Shown in pieces: positions 1 to 11,394 of a DNA stretch of 64,000 bases. A program made the position numbers and the translations under genes. Numbering within the stretch: the stretch's first letter is position 1; each line of letters starts with the position of its first letter. The notes under the pieces are model-generated. The model was not told where the DNA came from. It searched no databases and was given only the letters and a program-made list of their open reading frames with translations. This stretch comes from Euwallacea fornicatus (Eukaryota; Arthropoda; Insecta; Coleoptera; Curculionidae): the NCBI RefSeq assembly GCF_040115645.1, contig NC_089547.1, forward strand, positions 3,038,001 to 3,102,000, in the 5' to 3' direction.

Positions 1-52
1 AAGAAACCTACTAGCACTTAAACGCTTCCACGAAGCTTGAATACCTGATAAG

Positions 53-58
53 TTTATT
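53..58 (-). promoter_or_regulatory. Poly(A) signal of UTP14
   Basis: The minus strand reads AATAAA here, about 70 nt downstream of the UTP14 stop codon. This is a normal distance for 3'-end cleavage, so the UTP14 transcript probably ends close to the left edge of the window. Confidence 0.55.
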
Positions 59-125
59 AGCACAGCAATAAACCAATGTCCAAATCCAAACCAAAATCTA
101 TGTGAACAAATGAAAATATATTTTT

Positions 126-2449
126 TTACTTATTTGAAATTCCTTCCATTAAGTGACTTATATGAGCAGGTTCTATGATGGTTCCCATCTTTGTTGTTAC
201 TGCAGGTTTTATAAATCTTCTAAAAGCCTTTTCCGGTACGAACGTATTGGTAATCGGAACTCGAATACTCGCCTCAAAATCCTTTACTGAACTGAAAGGG
301 AAAGGCAGTTCAGACACTAAATGTGGTTTAATTTTTGCGGCTGCTTTTTCGTTAATGATCAATGAGCCTTTATTATCGTCCCTTCTCGGTAAAACTTCAG
401 GCATTTTAACTATGAACCTCCTCCGTTTCCTCTGTTTTTTGGGGTTGATTCCCGATCCTGCCCAGGAGCCCCAGCCAGGTAGATTTAGATCGATATCTTT
501 TGGTTTGTCTTTTTCCACTTCGGACTTTTTTTCCTTTGTGAATTCTGCAGAGATGTCATCGTCTTCTAAAGCTTCCATAATAACGTTCGCTTGATCATTT
601 TCGTCAGTGTTTTCGTATTCCATAATTAAATCCGGTTGAACTGAAGATAAATTAGTCATTTTTGGTTTTTTGAAATTTTCAGCAACGATCTCCTCTGATG
701 AAGATTTCATAGGTGGGCTGGATATATCGCTAGTAAGGACTTTTTTCAGGGCAGCAAGAGGGGCATTTGGATCAGGTTCCTGGTTGACATTAAATGGTTG
801 TTCAATCATCTCTTCGTCTATAATCTGCTTCTTCTTCTGTGCTGACATAGTTAAATCCGTTTTCTTTGGTTCTTTACCAGATTTAGATTTCATCTTCTTC
901 AGTTTTTTTCCTTTTTTAATGCAAGTTTTCTTTGTTAATTTCTTCTGCAATTTTCTGGTTAATTTATTTTCAGCTTCTGTAAATATTTCTTCAATATCCC
1001 AATCACCTGACTGATTTGTCTGATTTTTCTTCTGGGAAATTATTTTCTTTTGTTTCTTAAATTTAGTTTTAGTAGACAACTGCTTTCCTGGCTCTTTGTT
1101 ACCATTACCATTTTGTTTAACAACTTCCTTTTCAATTATTCCTATAGACCTAACTTCAGTGTTGGAATCTTTGTCATTTTTACTCAATTGATTATTATGA
1201 TTTGTTTCAGCCCAATATTTTTTATATTCACTCAAAAACTCATTAACCTCTTTGTCAGGTTTCGTTTTACTAATCCAAGGATTGTCATTGGTATTGGTAA
1301 TGGTTGGTTCAACAATTTCCTCAGTAGCAAAACCTTCATCTTCAGAGTCACTTATAACCTTCTGCTTTTGAGTTAATTCTCGACTGATATGTAGTTGTTG
1401 AGCCAGAACTTGACGACTCTAGAAATAAAAAAAAATTGTTTGTTGTTTTTTAAAATATTGAAGTGAGTTACTACTAAACAAAATGTTTGAATAAGAATTT
1501 TGCAGAATGCAATTAGTAAATTTTTTTCATCAAAATTACAAAAAAACTTATTTACCTCTTTATCATACTTGGCTCGAACCTGTTTACTTTTAGCCCACTG
1601 CCCTGTACTTTTATGTCTTAAACTAAATCTTTCAAGAGCTCTTGCTTTCTCTATTTCATCCAATTTCTTTAGAGCTGCTTCTGGGTCTGTTTTCTGCAAT
1701 TCTTCAAACTGCTTTAATTTCTCCTTAATCATTTCTTTTCGTAAAATCCTGTGATATTTTTTGCTTTTGATTTTGTTTCGTCTCCTAGCTTTCGCCTCCT
1801 TATAACTTTGATGTGCTCTCAATTTAGCTGCCTCTTTTCTCTTTTCCTTCATTTCTTCCAATGTCAAAGGTAGTTCATTCTTATCTTCTTCATTTTCTAC
1901 ATGATATTCTTCAATCTTTGGCTCTAATTTTTCTAGTCTTTTTTCAAGCTCTGACTTGAAGGTCCATGTGCTAGGAAAATGTTCAGCTTCCTTTGCTTGA
2001 ACTTTAAGTTTTTCAATTTTACCAAGAGGAAATGATTGATGTGCCTGTGCTCGGTTGGAAGTAACAAAGGCCTCCCACCTATCAAATAAAAACCGATTTC
2101 TCTCATAACCTACAGATCTCTTAATTCGTTGAGACTGAGGCTTTTCTAAGGGTTTGGGTAAAGTATGTGTACGCTTTTTGGTTGCTTCGATTTTTTTGGT
2201 GATATCAAGATGCCTTTTTCTGGAGCTTAATACCTTAGTTAAATTTTCAATGTCTACTAAACCATGACTTTCATTAACAGATTTAACTAAATTAAATTCA
2301 GATATTTGCAAAGAGGGTTCAGTTCTTGAAGGCTTTTTTAAGTGCTGAGATTTGTTGAGATGCAAAATATTTTCCACAATTTTGTTGTGTTTAGTATCGT
2401 CTATTCCTTCGTCTTCATCGTAATACTGGAAATCACTATCATCACTCAT
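126..2449 (-). CDS. UTP14: UTP14, U3 snoRNP (SSU processome) component
   Basis: Two coding exons: 1556-2449 and 126-1418 (stop included), with a 137-nt GT-AG intron (GAG/GTAAAT donor, TTTCTAG acceptor) in phase 0. The product is 728 aa, close to the human UTP14A length. It is a nucleolar protein of the SSU processome needed for early pre-rRNA cleavages and 18S rRNA production. Recognition rests on an acidic N-terminus, a central basic stretch with SYKEAKARRRNKIKSKKYH (around residue 215), the block ALERFSLRHKSTGQWAKSK just before the intron, and the C-terminal GWGSWAG signature near residues 613-619. Low-complexity Lys/Asp/Glu segments fill the middle, as usual in this family. The ATG at 2449 opens the frame. 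The gene is divergent from the sulfotransferase gene starting 1.2 kb away. Confidence 0.95.
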
Positions 2450-3660
2450 AGTGCAATTTTGAGAAAATCGTACTTTTATTATTTCTAATTTAAAGTGAAA
2501 CTCAACATGTGCCCGTTGGAAGTATTTTTGAAGTTATGTTTACATTTGTCGAATTTTTAGGTTATGGAATAAAAAATAATTAGCTATAGTATAAACCATT
2601 GACTTGTTTTGAGTTACTATCAAAGTTTAATAGAACTGCACTAAGTGCAGAGTGCAGTTAATGTAGGAATGAGCAGGAAGCTAGTTTCTCAATAGACCTC
2701 AGAATTAATAAAATAAATGAAGGTTATAATTTGTCATGAGAATTGATGTATTTAAACTTAAATTTTAATGGGTACAATCAATACTGCTGTTGAAAAGGGC
2801 AATTAGTTCTACTCTGACGAACGTTAATATCGTTCACCAGGAAACTAATCGAATTTGTCATTATATCAAGGATGTTATGTACGATGGGAACTACCTTCTC
2901 AATTCCAATTTTTCCAAAGAAACCTAATACTCAAAATCAGCTGATTCTATGTTATGATTTACAATTCAAATAATACGTAGTGTTTACATATTATTTTCGT
3001 TTTAATTTCCGCATTCCAGTTTGCCGTTCAAGAGTTATGAAAAATGTGTTTTTGCAGGCTTTCCTGCCCCACTTCAATATTTGTTACTTAAACGTTAAAA
3101 CTTAACATTTCATTCCTGATCAGGCTTCAGTTATGACGGAAGTAATGAGAATTAAGTCGAATTAAGTAAGTGAACAGATCTATTGGTCCATATAGACTGA
3201 ACAAACTGACCAACTTTTCTTCTGGAATTTAGGATTATATCATGTACTAATAGTAATACTTTTGTAACATGCAAAGACGTATTTCATGTTTTCTCATTAA
3301 TCCTATTCTTAACATGCTGTTGGGAATAGGATACTTTGTAACTATTAATGTTTCAACCCAATGCTAGGTGATTGGTGTAATCTATATTTTTATTTTCTTC
3401 TTTAAAAGTTATGCATTCAATAATAAATCAAGACCCTTCTGATCATATTTTTAATATAGCACTGCTTTTATTATAAAAGAATTTGCTCTCCACTATTCAG
3501 AGCACTCCATCCATCTAATTTTAAACTGTGTAGATTTGATTTGATTTTGAAATCTGTTTTGTCTTAGATCATATGTATATTGTCAGTAGTAGATTTAGTT
3601 ATTCATTTTTTCTTTTTCAGATCTCTCTAGCCAAATTCAGTTATCCTGTTACAGTAGTAC
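2450..3660. other. Divergent intergenic region, UTP14 / Hs3st
   Basis: There is no coding signal here. It must hold the UTP14 promoter (minus) and the 5' end of the sulfotransferase gene (plus). A good acceptor (polypyrimidine tract plus CAG at 3611-3620), 40 nt before the sulfotransferase ATG, suggests a 5'-UTR intron whose first exon I cannot place. Confidence 0.5.
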
Positions 3661-5082
3661 ATGGATTTTCCAGTATCTAAGAAGATCCTAGTTGCTTTAT
3701 TAGTCTTAGCAAATATTTCTTTTTATATCACTTTCTTATTCAATTCATGTCTTGTGTCTAACATATCAAAAAGTATACCCAAGGTAAGCAAAAAATTCAG
3801 ACACATATAAGTGTCGAGTCTCAATAGACATTTAAACTTATTGGACCTGTCCTGATGTTCAAATCAGTCAGTAAAGACATCTTTTTCAGTGGACTCATAA
3901 TCCCGTAGTGGTGAATGAAGTGCCCTTGATTCAATATTCAACATCTGTTCGTGTAGTATCTCTGTTGGAAGCAAATGAAACTGATATATCACCAAAATAT
4001 AGATTACTTAAAGAACAAGGGCTGCGCCCAGAAAGACAGTTACCAAGTGCACTAATCATTGGTAAGTGTCAAATACAGAATAGATATTTGAAAGATCTTG
4101 AACTTCTAAGCTCTTTAAGGAGTAAAAAAGGGGGGAACTCGGGCCTTATTAGAATTTATTCGCATTCATCCGGATGTTAGAGCCGCCGGCAGCGAAGTCC
4201 ATTTTTTTGACAAAAATTATGGTAAAGGTTTCCAATGGTACAGAAACCACATGCCCCCTACTTTAGAGGGGCAACTTACAATTGAAAAGACTCCGTCGTA
4301 TTTTATAACTAAAGAAGCGGCTCGTAGGGTCCAAATGATGAATCCGTCGACGAAGTTACTTGTGGTTGTCCGAGATCCAGTCACAAGGTAAGTATCATGA
4401 TATTGATAACATTCAGGAAAGACGTTAAGGCCCAAATTATAAAAGGGCTAGCAACTTTAACGGAAGCAATGAAAGAAGTTTCTATTTCTAAATTGTGAAA
4501 AAAAAATTCATAATTCCGTTAAATTTTAGTATTGCAACATCAATTATTTGGTTCAACATTAATTTGTTTTTCCATCCGTTTGAACACGAATAAAATATTT
4601 CCAGAGCAATTTCCGATTACACCCAAGCAGCCTCTAAAAAGCCAGAAATGAAACGTTTCGAGGATTTAGTCTTCGTAAATGGAACTATAGGCACTATAGT
4701 TGACACTTCATGGGGCCCCATCAAGCTAGGTCTCTATTACAAATATCTCACCAGATGGTTGAAATTTTTCCCCTTATCTCAGCTACTGTTTATCAGCGGC
4801 GAAAGGTTAATATTAGATCCAGCCATTGAGCTGAAAAGAGTGCAGAATTTCTTAGGTTTAAAGCGGGTGGTTACCGAGAAGCATTTCTATTTTAACACCA
4901 CCAAAGGTTTCCCTTGCTTGTTTAAAAGCGAAGGCCATAGTGTTCCTCATTGTTTGGGGAAGACTAAGGGCCGTAGTCATCCTTTTGTGAATCCTTTGGT
5001 ATTGCAAAAATTAAGGGACTTCTATAGGCCGTTTAATATGCGATTTTATCAGATGACTGGGATTAATTTCGGGTGGCCGTAA
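3661..5082 (+). CDS. Hs3st-B: Heparan sulfate glucosamine 3-O-sulfotransferase (Hs3st-B / 3-OST-3 type)
   Basis: Four coding exons: 3661-3783, 3890-4061, 4120-4387 and 4605-5082. All are bounded by GT-AG and give a continuous 346-aa type II Golgi membrane protein. It transfers sulfate from PAPS to the 3-OH of glucosamine in heparan sulfate. Residues 8-29 form the signal anchor. The 5'-phosphosulfate loop is GVKKGGTR, split by the exon 2/3 junction. EVHFFDKNY and EKTPSYF follow, then the PAPS 3'-phosphate motif VVVRDPVTRAISDYTQ spanning exons 3/4. The C-terminal part has FISGERL, FLGLKRVVTEKHFYFN and GFPCL...PHCLGKTKGR with the conserved disulfide cysteines. The wording resembles Drosophila Hs3st-B and vertebrate 3-OST-3/6 more than 3-OST-1/5, judged from memory of these families. 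The ATG at 3661 directly precedes the hydrophobic anchor. The gene converges on TSEN54. Confidence 0.94.
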
Positions 5083-6281
5083 CCTCAAGTTGGAACTTAA
5101 AAAATTCTATAATATATATAGATAGAGAAAAATAATAATCTAGTCGCAAGCATACCATACATATCAGAAATTTCCTGATATTCAGCTGCCATTTTATAAC
5201 GTTACCAGTAAATAATGTGCCAAATTGATATACGAAAAAGTAGCTTAAATGTTGGATATTAAATGCCGTCCAGAGTATTTTCTCAAGTCTTCAACTTGCA
5301 TGCGTATGAATTGTCACATACAAGATGCGGCAAATATATTCATGTAAAATTCCAGCAATTATTCTTGGAGAAAATGTTCGAGTAGGAGTGTGCATCTTTG
5401 AAAGAAGAAATAATATATGGGGTGGCTCACGGGGTATGTGACACTATGAATTCTGACATCAAATTTAAATTATTTTTTAAATTTTGTAGTTTTTTATAAT
5501 ATTTTCGTGCCTTTTGCAGTTTTACTAGAATTTGCAAAAATATCTATCGATGCAAATTAAGCAATAATGCAATAATTTCACTTTGTAATTTTATTACTTC
5601 ATATTCACTACATTCACTTCTAATTAAATTTCCTGTAAATGCGTAACACTCACTCAAACATTTTTTCAAAAAAATGAATAATTTTTTTTTAGGGTTTTTC
5701 TCCTCAATTATTCATCCTTTAAAGGGCTATACATAAGTCTTATTAATTGCTTATTAAACTATTGCATTTTGTTACAAAAGTGCCATGGAGGACCAATACT
5801 AACAGTAGTCTCGAACAGCAATAGGTAGGTTTAATAAATGTTTGCCTTATATGTGCAGTTTATAGTGTCCTATAATGACTCAATGTGCATTATAGGATAA
5901 TGTGAAATCCATACGAGCTCTGAGGAAATTTTATAGTCACTTAAAAAACCAAATAAAAAGTTCCTTTTTTTCATAGTAAGGACATTTTCTTCGATGTTGA
6001 GCATAATAATGTGGACATAAAATTTTATGATTTATACCTTAGTGGGTTTCATTTATTATTGGATATTTTGCTTTAATTTTGCCTTTGCTAATTAACATAA
6101 TTATAAGTATTTAACATGTGGTATATGCATATACTTACCCTTTAAAATCGATTGGATGTAGCCCTGAAGTGTACTGTTTGTTCAAGAAATATCTACCAGA
6201 AATAGAGAGTAATACATAGTGTAAGGCCAAGTTGCTCAAATATGTTAGCGTCATAATTAAAAACTGTAAATAATACTGACA

Positions 6282-6320
6282 ATGAGTAAAATGTAGTCTG
6301 GAGTAGATGCGAATGATGAC
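6282..6320 (+). repeat. Direct repeat, copy 1
   Basis: A 39-nt stretch starting ATGAGTAAAAT recurs about 1 kb downstream at 7283-7321. The two differ at 5 of 39 positions by eye. Similarity stops abruptly at both ends. It may be a remnant of a small dispersed element. Confidence 0.55.
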
Positions 6321-7282
6321 CCGAAAAATGTTATATAAATGATATAATATTCAAGTTAATAATGCTCCTTTTGATAGTCGCCCTGATGCATTATTAATTT
6401 TCTTTATACTGTTACATTTCTCATACCTTCCACTTTAAGTGAAGTAGGCTCTTTTCTAATCTTTGTAAGTCCTAACAAACTTAATTTAATCGCAACAACA
6501 ATAACAATAAAAGCATGCAAATTACTTAAGCAAGTTTGAAATACTTAAGGCACTTTTACTTTACTAAATCTCTCACAGCGCACCATTCTCTTATATAATG
6601 ATTTCAAGTGCGTTACTTATGAATTTCCAGAAATGTTCTAATAAGTTTATACCGAAGTTTTTTCAAAAAGAGTAGCATTTTTTGTCCATATGCAACCTGT
6701 ACAATTAGGAAAGATAAGTTTCGGGCATCATACAGTGCGATGTTACCAAGTTGTGCAAGTTTTTCCTAGATTTGGGGAAATTTTGAAGTAATAATCTGGC
6801 CTTAGTAACAATACTCATATCAAGTTAGTAGAATTAATTTTTGGTGCGGTATTAATTAAGTTAGTAATATTATATAGTTTTATTCAGTAATTTTATGTTG
6901 TTTTGTTTTCATATATAATTGTTATTGTTTTTGTTAGTGATTGTTGTAATTAATAAAATTATAAATATTTGGATTATTGTTTTTTTTTCATGATGGGTTA
7001 TATTAGTTCTTGATAGTGAATACGATAAATTTCGTACGCAAATTTGGTAAATTGATTTGTCTAAGAACGACTAGGAGCTAAACATACCTCCTTGCTTTTT
7101 TGTTTTCCTGTTACGAAGTTTTAATTGTTTAGTGAAACTCCGTCTTGAGGAGAGGTTTGACCAAAAATTTAAAGACTTCATATAAAAAAGATATGCTTAA
7201 AATGATAACATATAAATGACGTCATATTGAAACATTTTACATTAGATTATAAATACAAAGGACTCTGCTGCTGTCTTTTACT

Positions 7283-7321
7283 ATGAGTAAAATTTAGTTT
7301 AGAGTAGATTCGAATAATGAC
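7283..7321 (+). repeat. Direct repeat, copy 2
   Basis: Second copy of the 39-nt repeat at 6282-6320, in the same orientation. It ends 60 nt beyond the TSEN54 stop codon, so it may lie in the TSEN54 3' UTR on the opposite strand. Confidence 0.55.
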
Positions 7322-7380
7322 TTTAATGCAAGTGAAGAAAAAGTAAACTACAAATGCGTTTTAAACATATTTATATAATT

Positions 7381-8607
7381 TTAGTAATTTATAAAAGGCA
7401 ATGTAATATTATATAAAGTATAAAATGTAACATCGTCGTCACAGGTAGCAAAGATATTGGGTTCTTCATTAATACCTTTGTGGTCCAATAGGTTATTTTT
7501 GCTAAAAACGTAAAAGACCTTATTAACAATTTCTTTAATAATATCTTTCCATCATAAGCATACCAAATAAACAATTTGAGGTTTGGTTGCGCTTTATTTG
7601 CATTTTTAGGATTAAAGACATAATAATCTGGTTTTTCACAATCCATGTAATTGCATCCACTCATTGGCATTTTAACTCTAATATCCTCAAATATCCTAGA
7701 CACATACTTTGCTTCCTTAGCCGTAAACGGTTTTTTTTTAGCATTGTCATATTCCACTTTATCATTATGTTGCAGTGCTAATTTCTCATCTTTTGCAGGA
7801 AAATCAGATTTTCTTCTTTTATTACTATGGAGATCAGTGTCTTCAATTTCTCTTTTTAAAAGTTTATTTTTATTATTGGAAAGCTTTTTGTGGAGTTGCT
7901 CACATCGGGTTAGTTTGTAGCCCAACAGTGCTAATTTCTTGTAAATGTGGTACTGATTCAATGAAATATCTGTGGTATTTAGTACCAGATTGTAAGCTCT
8001 TTCTATACTTGATACAATGTTATTTGACCTTAATTCCAACCGGTTCTAGAAAAGTTTTGGTTAAAGTAAGTGATTGGTAAAAGCATTGTGGAGTTGAATG
8101 GAAAATGGCAAGAGATTATTAGACTTAATTAAAAAAATATATAATAATAATTCATGTACCATTTCCAGAAGGAATAACATTTCCTCTGGATATAAAAATA
8201 TCCCATCTTTATTTTGAAAACCAAAGTATTTTAGAAGATTTTTTGTAACTTTAACCACATGGGCGATATTTTTTGTATGGATCCATGTAGACAAAACACG
8301 ACTTGATCTTCAAAAAAAAATTTTTATCTTTCCTTTAAGTTCACAAATCTCTATGTTACCCACCTTTTATCTACCCTTTCCTGAGCTAATATTTTTCTTA
8401 AATACTCTCTACATTCTTCAACAAGTTTTAGTTCCTCTTGGGTCTTTGTAGACAGAAAAAATTTCTGTTGTTGAAAATTTAACTTTACTATGGGGTGTTT
8501 GTGGGTTTGTATGCACTTGGTAACTCTTAAAGGGCAGAAATACATTTATTAGGTGTTATTGAAGCTAATTCAAATTGAATTGGACATAGTACTTACAGCT
8601 CATCCAT
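7381..8607 (-). CDS. TSEN54: TSEN54, tRNA-splicing endonuclease subunit
   Basis: Five coding exons: 8597-8607, 8364-8525, 8160-8307, 7564-8045 and 7381-7501. All have GT-AG junctions and matching phases, giving 307 aa. TSEN54 is a structural subunit of the nuclear TSEN complex (with TSEN2, TSEN34 and TSEN15) that excises tRNA introns. The N-terminal domain is recognisable by GIFLYPEEMLFLLEM, SIERAY and SLNQYHIYKKLALLGYKL, equivalent to the LHPEEALYLLE and QYQVFSHLKRLGY blocks of animal TSEN54. A basic linker follows, then the short C-terminal fold NIFATCDDDVTFYTLYNI. Two points needed judgement. The first exon carries only ATG GAT GAG CT before a GTAAGT donor. The last junction is a 62-nt intron (7502-7563) without which the frame would break. 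The protein is much shorter than human TSEN54 because the linker is reduced. Confidence 0.88.
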
Positions 8608-8956
8608 TCTATGTTCTATAGTAATTTTAGTTTAATGTTTAAGTAATTTGTGAGAAATACAAATCTTTTTTATTATTTCATTAATTATTTAAATTATAAA
8701 TATTATAAAAAAATACGTAAATGCTCTGCGAAAAACATTTATTTACAGATTACTTTTTTGGGTGTTTAACCAAATTTGTCAAAGTCATTGTAATTGTGTG
8801 TCTGCAGTCAAGGTCAGCGTTCACAAACCATATTTCAGTGTGAGTGTTAAGTTTATTTTGACTCAATTAGCTAATAGAGATCAACTGAGTTGAGGTTGAG
8901 TGTAATTGTCTTGTTTGAAATTATTTGCAAGAAGTATAGGAGACCTAAAATGTCTA

Positions 8957-9486
8957 CCGTGCCTTTAAAAAAGACTCCGGTCAACTAAACTTTCATACTA
9001 TTCGACACCCAACTCGTCTGTCTTTAATATGTTCTACGTAATCTTGAACGTAAGAAAATTTTGTTAACTTCAGTTTAAATTTTAATCTTTACTAGCGGTC
9101 ATGAAACAATGAAACATAATTAAATCTAATTAATATTTATTTACTTACCCAATTTACAATAAATACTGAAAAAACAGGATTGAATTTCAAACGCCCAGTT
9201 TGCATTTATGAATTGTCCATTCCGAAATAAGACTCAACCATATAGGCTATATGTCTAAATGTAAATATCATTTTTAGTGCTTAGAAATCTTTATCTAACC
9301 ATCGCACAAGTCTGTGTATCTTAAAAAAAACTAGTTTTAATTAAATTCAACAAATAATAAAGGTAAACAGACTCATATTTAAGTTACCTTCATTTGTTTG
9401 TTGGAAATTACGTAAAATATTTCAAAGATGCTTTGGTGTCAAATAATTCCAAAGCTTACTTGACCAAAATTTTTTTAATCGCGCGG
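8957..9486. mobile_element. TIR element B, copy 1 (TA-flanked MITE)
   Basis: A 530-bp non-coding element flanked by TA dinucleotides (8955-8956, 9487-9488). Its ends are imperfect inverted repeats: the left reads CCGTGCCTTTAAAAAAGACT and the right, reverse-complemented, begins CCGCGCGATTAAAAAAAT; both continue to a GGTCAA block. A second copy along its whole length lies at 58296-59421, where another element is nested in it. TA duplication plus TIRs fits the Tc1/mariner group of non-autonomous elements. It sits between the divergent genes TSEN54 and RSL1D1. Confidence 0.8.
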
Positions 9487-9793
9487 TAGTTATTTTTAAT
9501 GTAGTGTAGTTTGAACAGTTCAGGTCAAATCTTTGTATTGACGTATTGTTTGAAGTATGTCGTTTGTCAATATTAATTGATTAATTTCAAACAACGTGCT
9601 AATTTTCTAACCCTAAAAATTGAACATTTTTGCTTTAGCTTCAAAGACCATTTGGTTTTGGTTTCTGTATTCTTATTCTCTCTTAAAAAATTGTTACTAT
9701 ACAAAGTATCTGGGCAAGAAAGAAAAAATAAAGCTGTTTTTCCTTAGTTCTTAATTTATATATCCCTTATCGTCAACGAAAAGTGATTTGAAG

Positions 9794-10831
9794 ATGAAGG
9801 AATCGCAGTTAAATTCCATTTCTGATCCTGAGCTTCAAATTAAAGCTGATGATGTTAAAAACGCTGTTAAAGGGGTTATTAAAGGTACTTCGCAATCTGA
9901 AAAGCTTCAAAAGCAGCTTTTTAATGAGAAATTTCCATTATTCCTTCAAATAAACACCTTCAAAGTTCCAAAGACTCGAGGTTCTATAAAACAGCTGTTC
10001 CGAATACCATTGAAAAACTCACCATTACCTGAAGGAGCTGACATTTGCCTTATTGTCCCAGATGTAAAAGGAATACCCAATAAAGAGCATGAGCGACATT
10101 TAGAGCATTATGATACTTTGTTGAGAAACAAAGGTGTGTCAGGCATTAAGAAAATAATGACTTTCCACGAATTTCGAACGGAATATGACACATTTGAGTT
10201 GAAAAACCGATTAGCAGATCTTTATGATCTGTTCCTGGTCGATGGTAGAATTAGTGGTAAAGTAGTTCACAAATGTGGCAAAGTTTTCTACAAAAAACGT
10301 AAGGTCCCAATTGCAATAAGATTGCAAGTCACCAATTTGAAGACAAATATTGAGCAGGCATTGAAAAGAGCATATTTTTGTATGAATTTTAAGAGTGATA
10401 GCCAATCAGTTCAGTTTGGTCATAGTGGCATGAAAATTAAAAAACTTGCAGAAAATGTTTATAGTGTGGTTGATTTTATAAGAAAGAAGTTTCCAGGGAA
10501 AATGTCTAACATTCGAAGTTTGTATGTGTATACTCCTAGTGGATCAAGCGTTCCAGTGTATGTGTCTTTTAGTAAGTATTTTGAGATTTATAAAATGTGT
10601 CTAACAACTACTTTGAACATTAATTTGTAGGTAATCCAAATGATATAAAAGTACCAATAGTGACTGCTAAGAGGCTAAAATTATCAACTGAAAGGGGAGA
10701 GCTAACTACCATGTACAATACAGATGTGATTGTAAAATCAAATGGCCAAGTAATATTAAAAAGGCATAAAATAAATAATGAGCAAAGTGAAGAACAAATT
10801 AAAGAGGATAAGCCTAGTAAGTTAGCATGTG

Positions 10832-10863
<32 letters not shown>

Positions 10864-11305
10864 ATAATACTACTATTACTACTACTACTACCCCAGATAA
10901 CCATATTGATTAGATTCTTTTATTCTAGGCCAAGTTGAAAATATCTCAAGAAATAAATGCAAAAGAGTAAATTCCAAACCATCATTAACTGATAAAAAAG
11001 AGAATATTATTATTTCTTCAGAAACTGAAGAGAAGGTAGAACCAACCATGAAATTAAAAAAGGAGAAAACGGATTTGAAAGCAAAGAAACCTAGCGGTAT
11101 TTATGTAAAAAAAAATGAGGACAATTGTAACACCAATGTTGGTAAAAAAAGGAAGATTAAGCACAAAAAAAGTGAAGGTGCACCTAAAGGCAAGTTAGGG
11201 AAATATGAAATAAAAGGAACTAGTAAAGAGAAGAAAGTGAAAGCAGGAGTCAAAACACTTAGGAAGTCACTTTTAACAAAAAATAAGACAATAGCATCAC
11301 AATAA
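9794..11305 (+). CDS. RSL1D1: Ribosomal L1 domain-containing protein 1 (RSL1D1-like)
   Basis: Three coding exons: 9794-10571, 10631-10816 and 10929-11305, with phase-1 junctions, giving 446 aa. RSL1D1 / cellular senescence-inhibited gene proteins are nucleolar and have a ribosomal-L1-like domain that contributes to ribosome biogenesis; the exact insect role is not known to me. The L1-type domain spans about residues 25-270: FRIPLKNSPLPEGADICLIV, KIMTFHEFRTEYDTFELK, FLVDGRISGKV, KKRKVPIAIRL and FGHSGMKIKKLAENVYSVV. The C-terminal third is Lys/Glu-rich and looks disordered, typical of the family. A TTG six bases upstream extends the frame, but the first ATG is at 9794. The second intron is largely a TAC/TAG-type trinucleotide repeat. 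Confidence 0.92.
10832..10890 (+). repeat. (TAC)n microsatellite in RSL1D1 intron 2
   Basis: Runs of TAC/CTA triplets, with a few A/T interruptions in the middle, fill more than half of the 112-nt second intron (10817-10928). Length polymorphism would alter intron size but not the protein. Confidence 0.9.
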
Positions 11306-11388
11306 TTCTATGTTAGAATAGTGATGTTATTACACCTTATTTACATCATACATATATAATTGTATTGTTTATTAATGTATGTTTGTTT

Positions 11389-11394
11389 AATAAA
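11389..11394 (+). promoter_or_regulatory. Poly(A) signal of RSL1D1
   Basis: AATAAA lies about 85 nt downstream of the RSL1D1 stop codon on the same strand. Confidence 0.6.

Larger units (their letters stand above)
5083..7380. other. Convergent intergenic region, Hs3st / TSEN54
   Basis: About 2.3 kb of AT-rich DNA without coding signal. It contains the 3' UTR of the sulfotransferase gene and the 3' end of TSEN54. The only structure I see is a pair of 39-nt direct repeats, annotated separately. Confidence 0.5.

Noticed and set aside
7502..7563. Apparent frameshift near the end of TSEN54
   Set aside because: The long open frame runs on into unrelated residues while the true C-terminus lies in another frame. 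A 62-nt GT-AG intron with a good polypyrimidine acceptor joins the two frames in phase, so no frameshift is needed.
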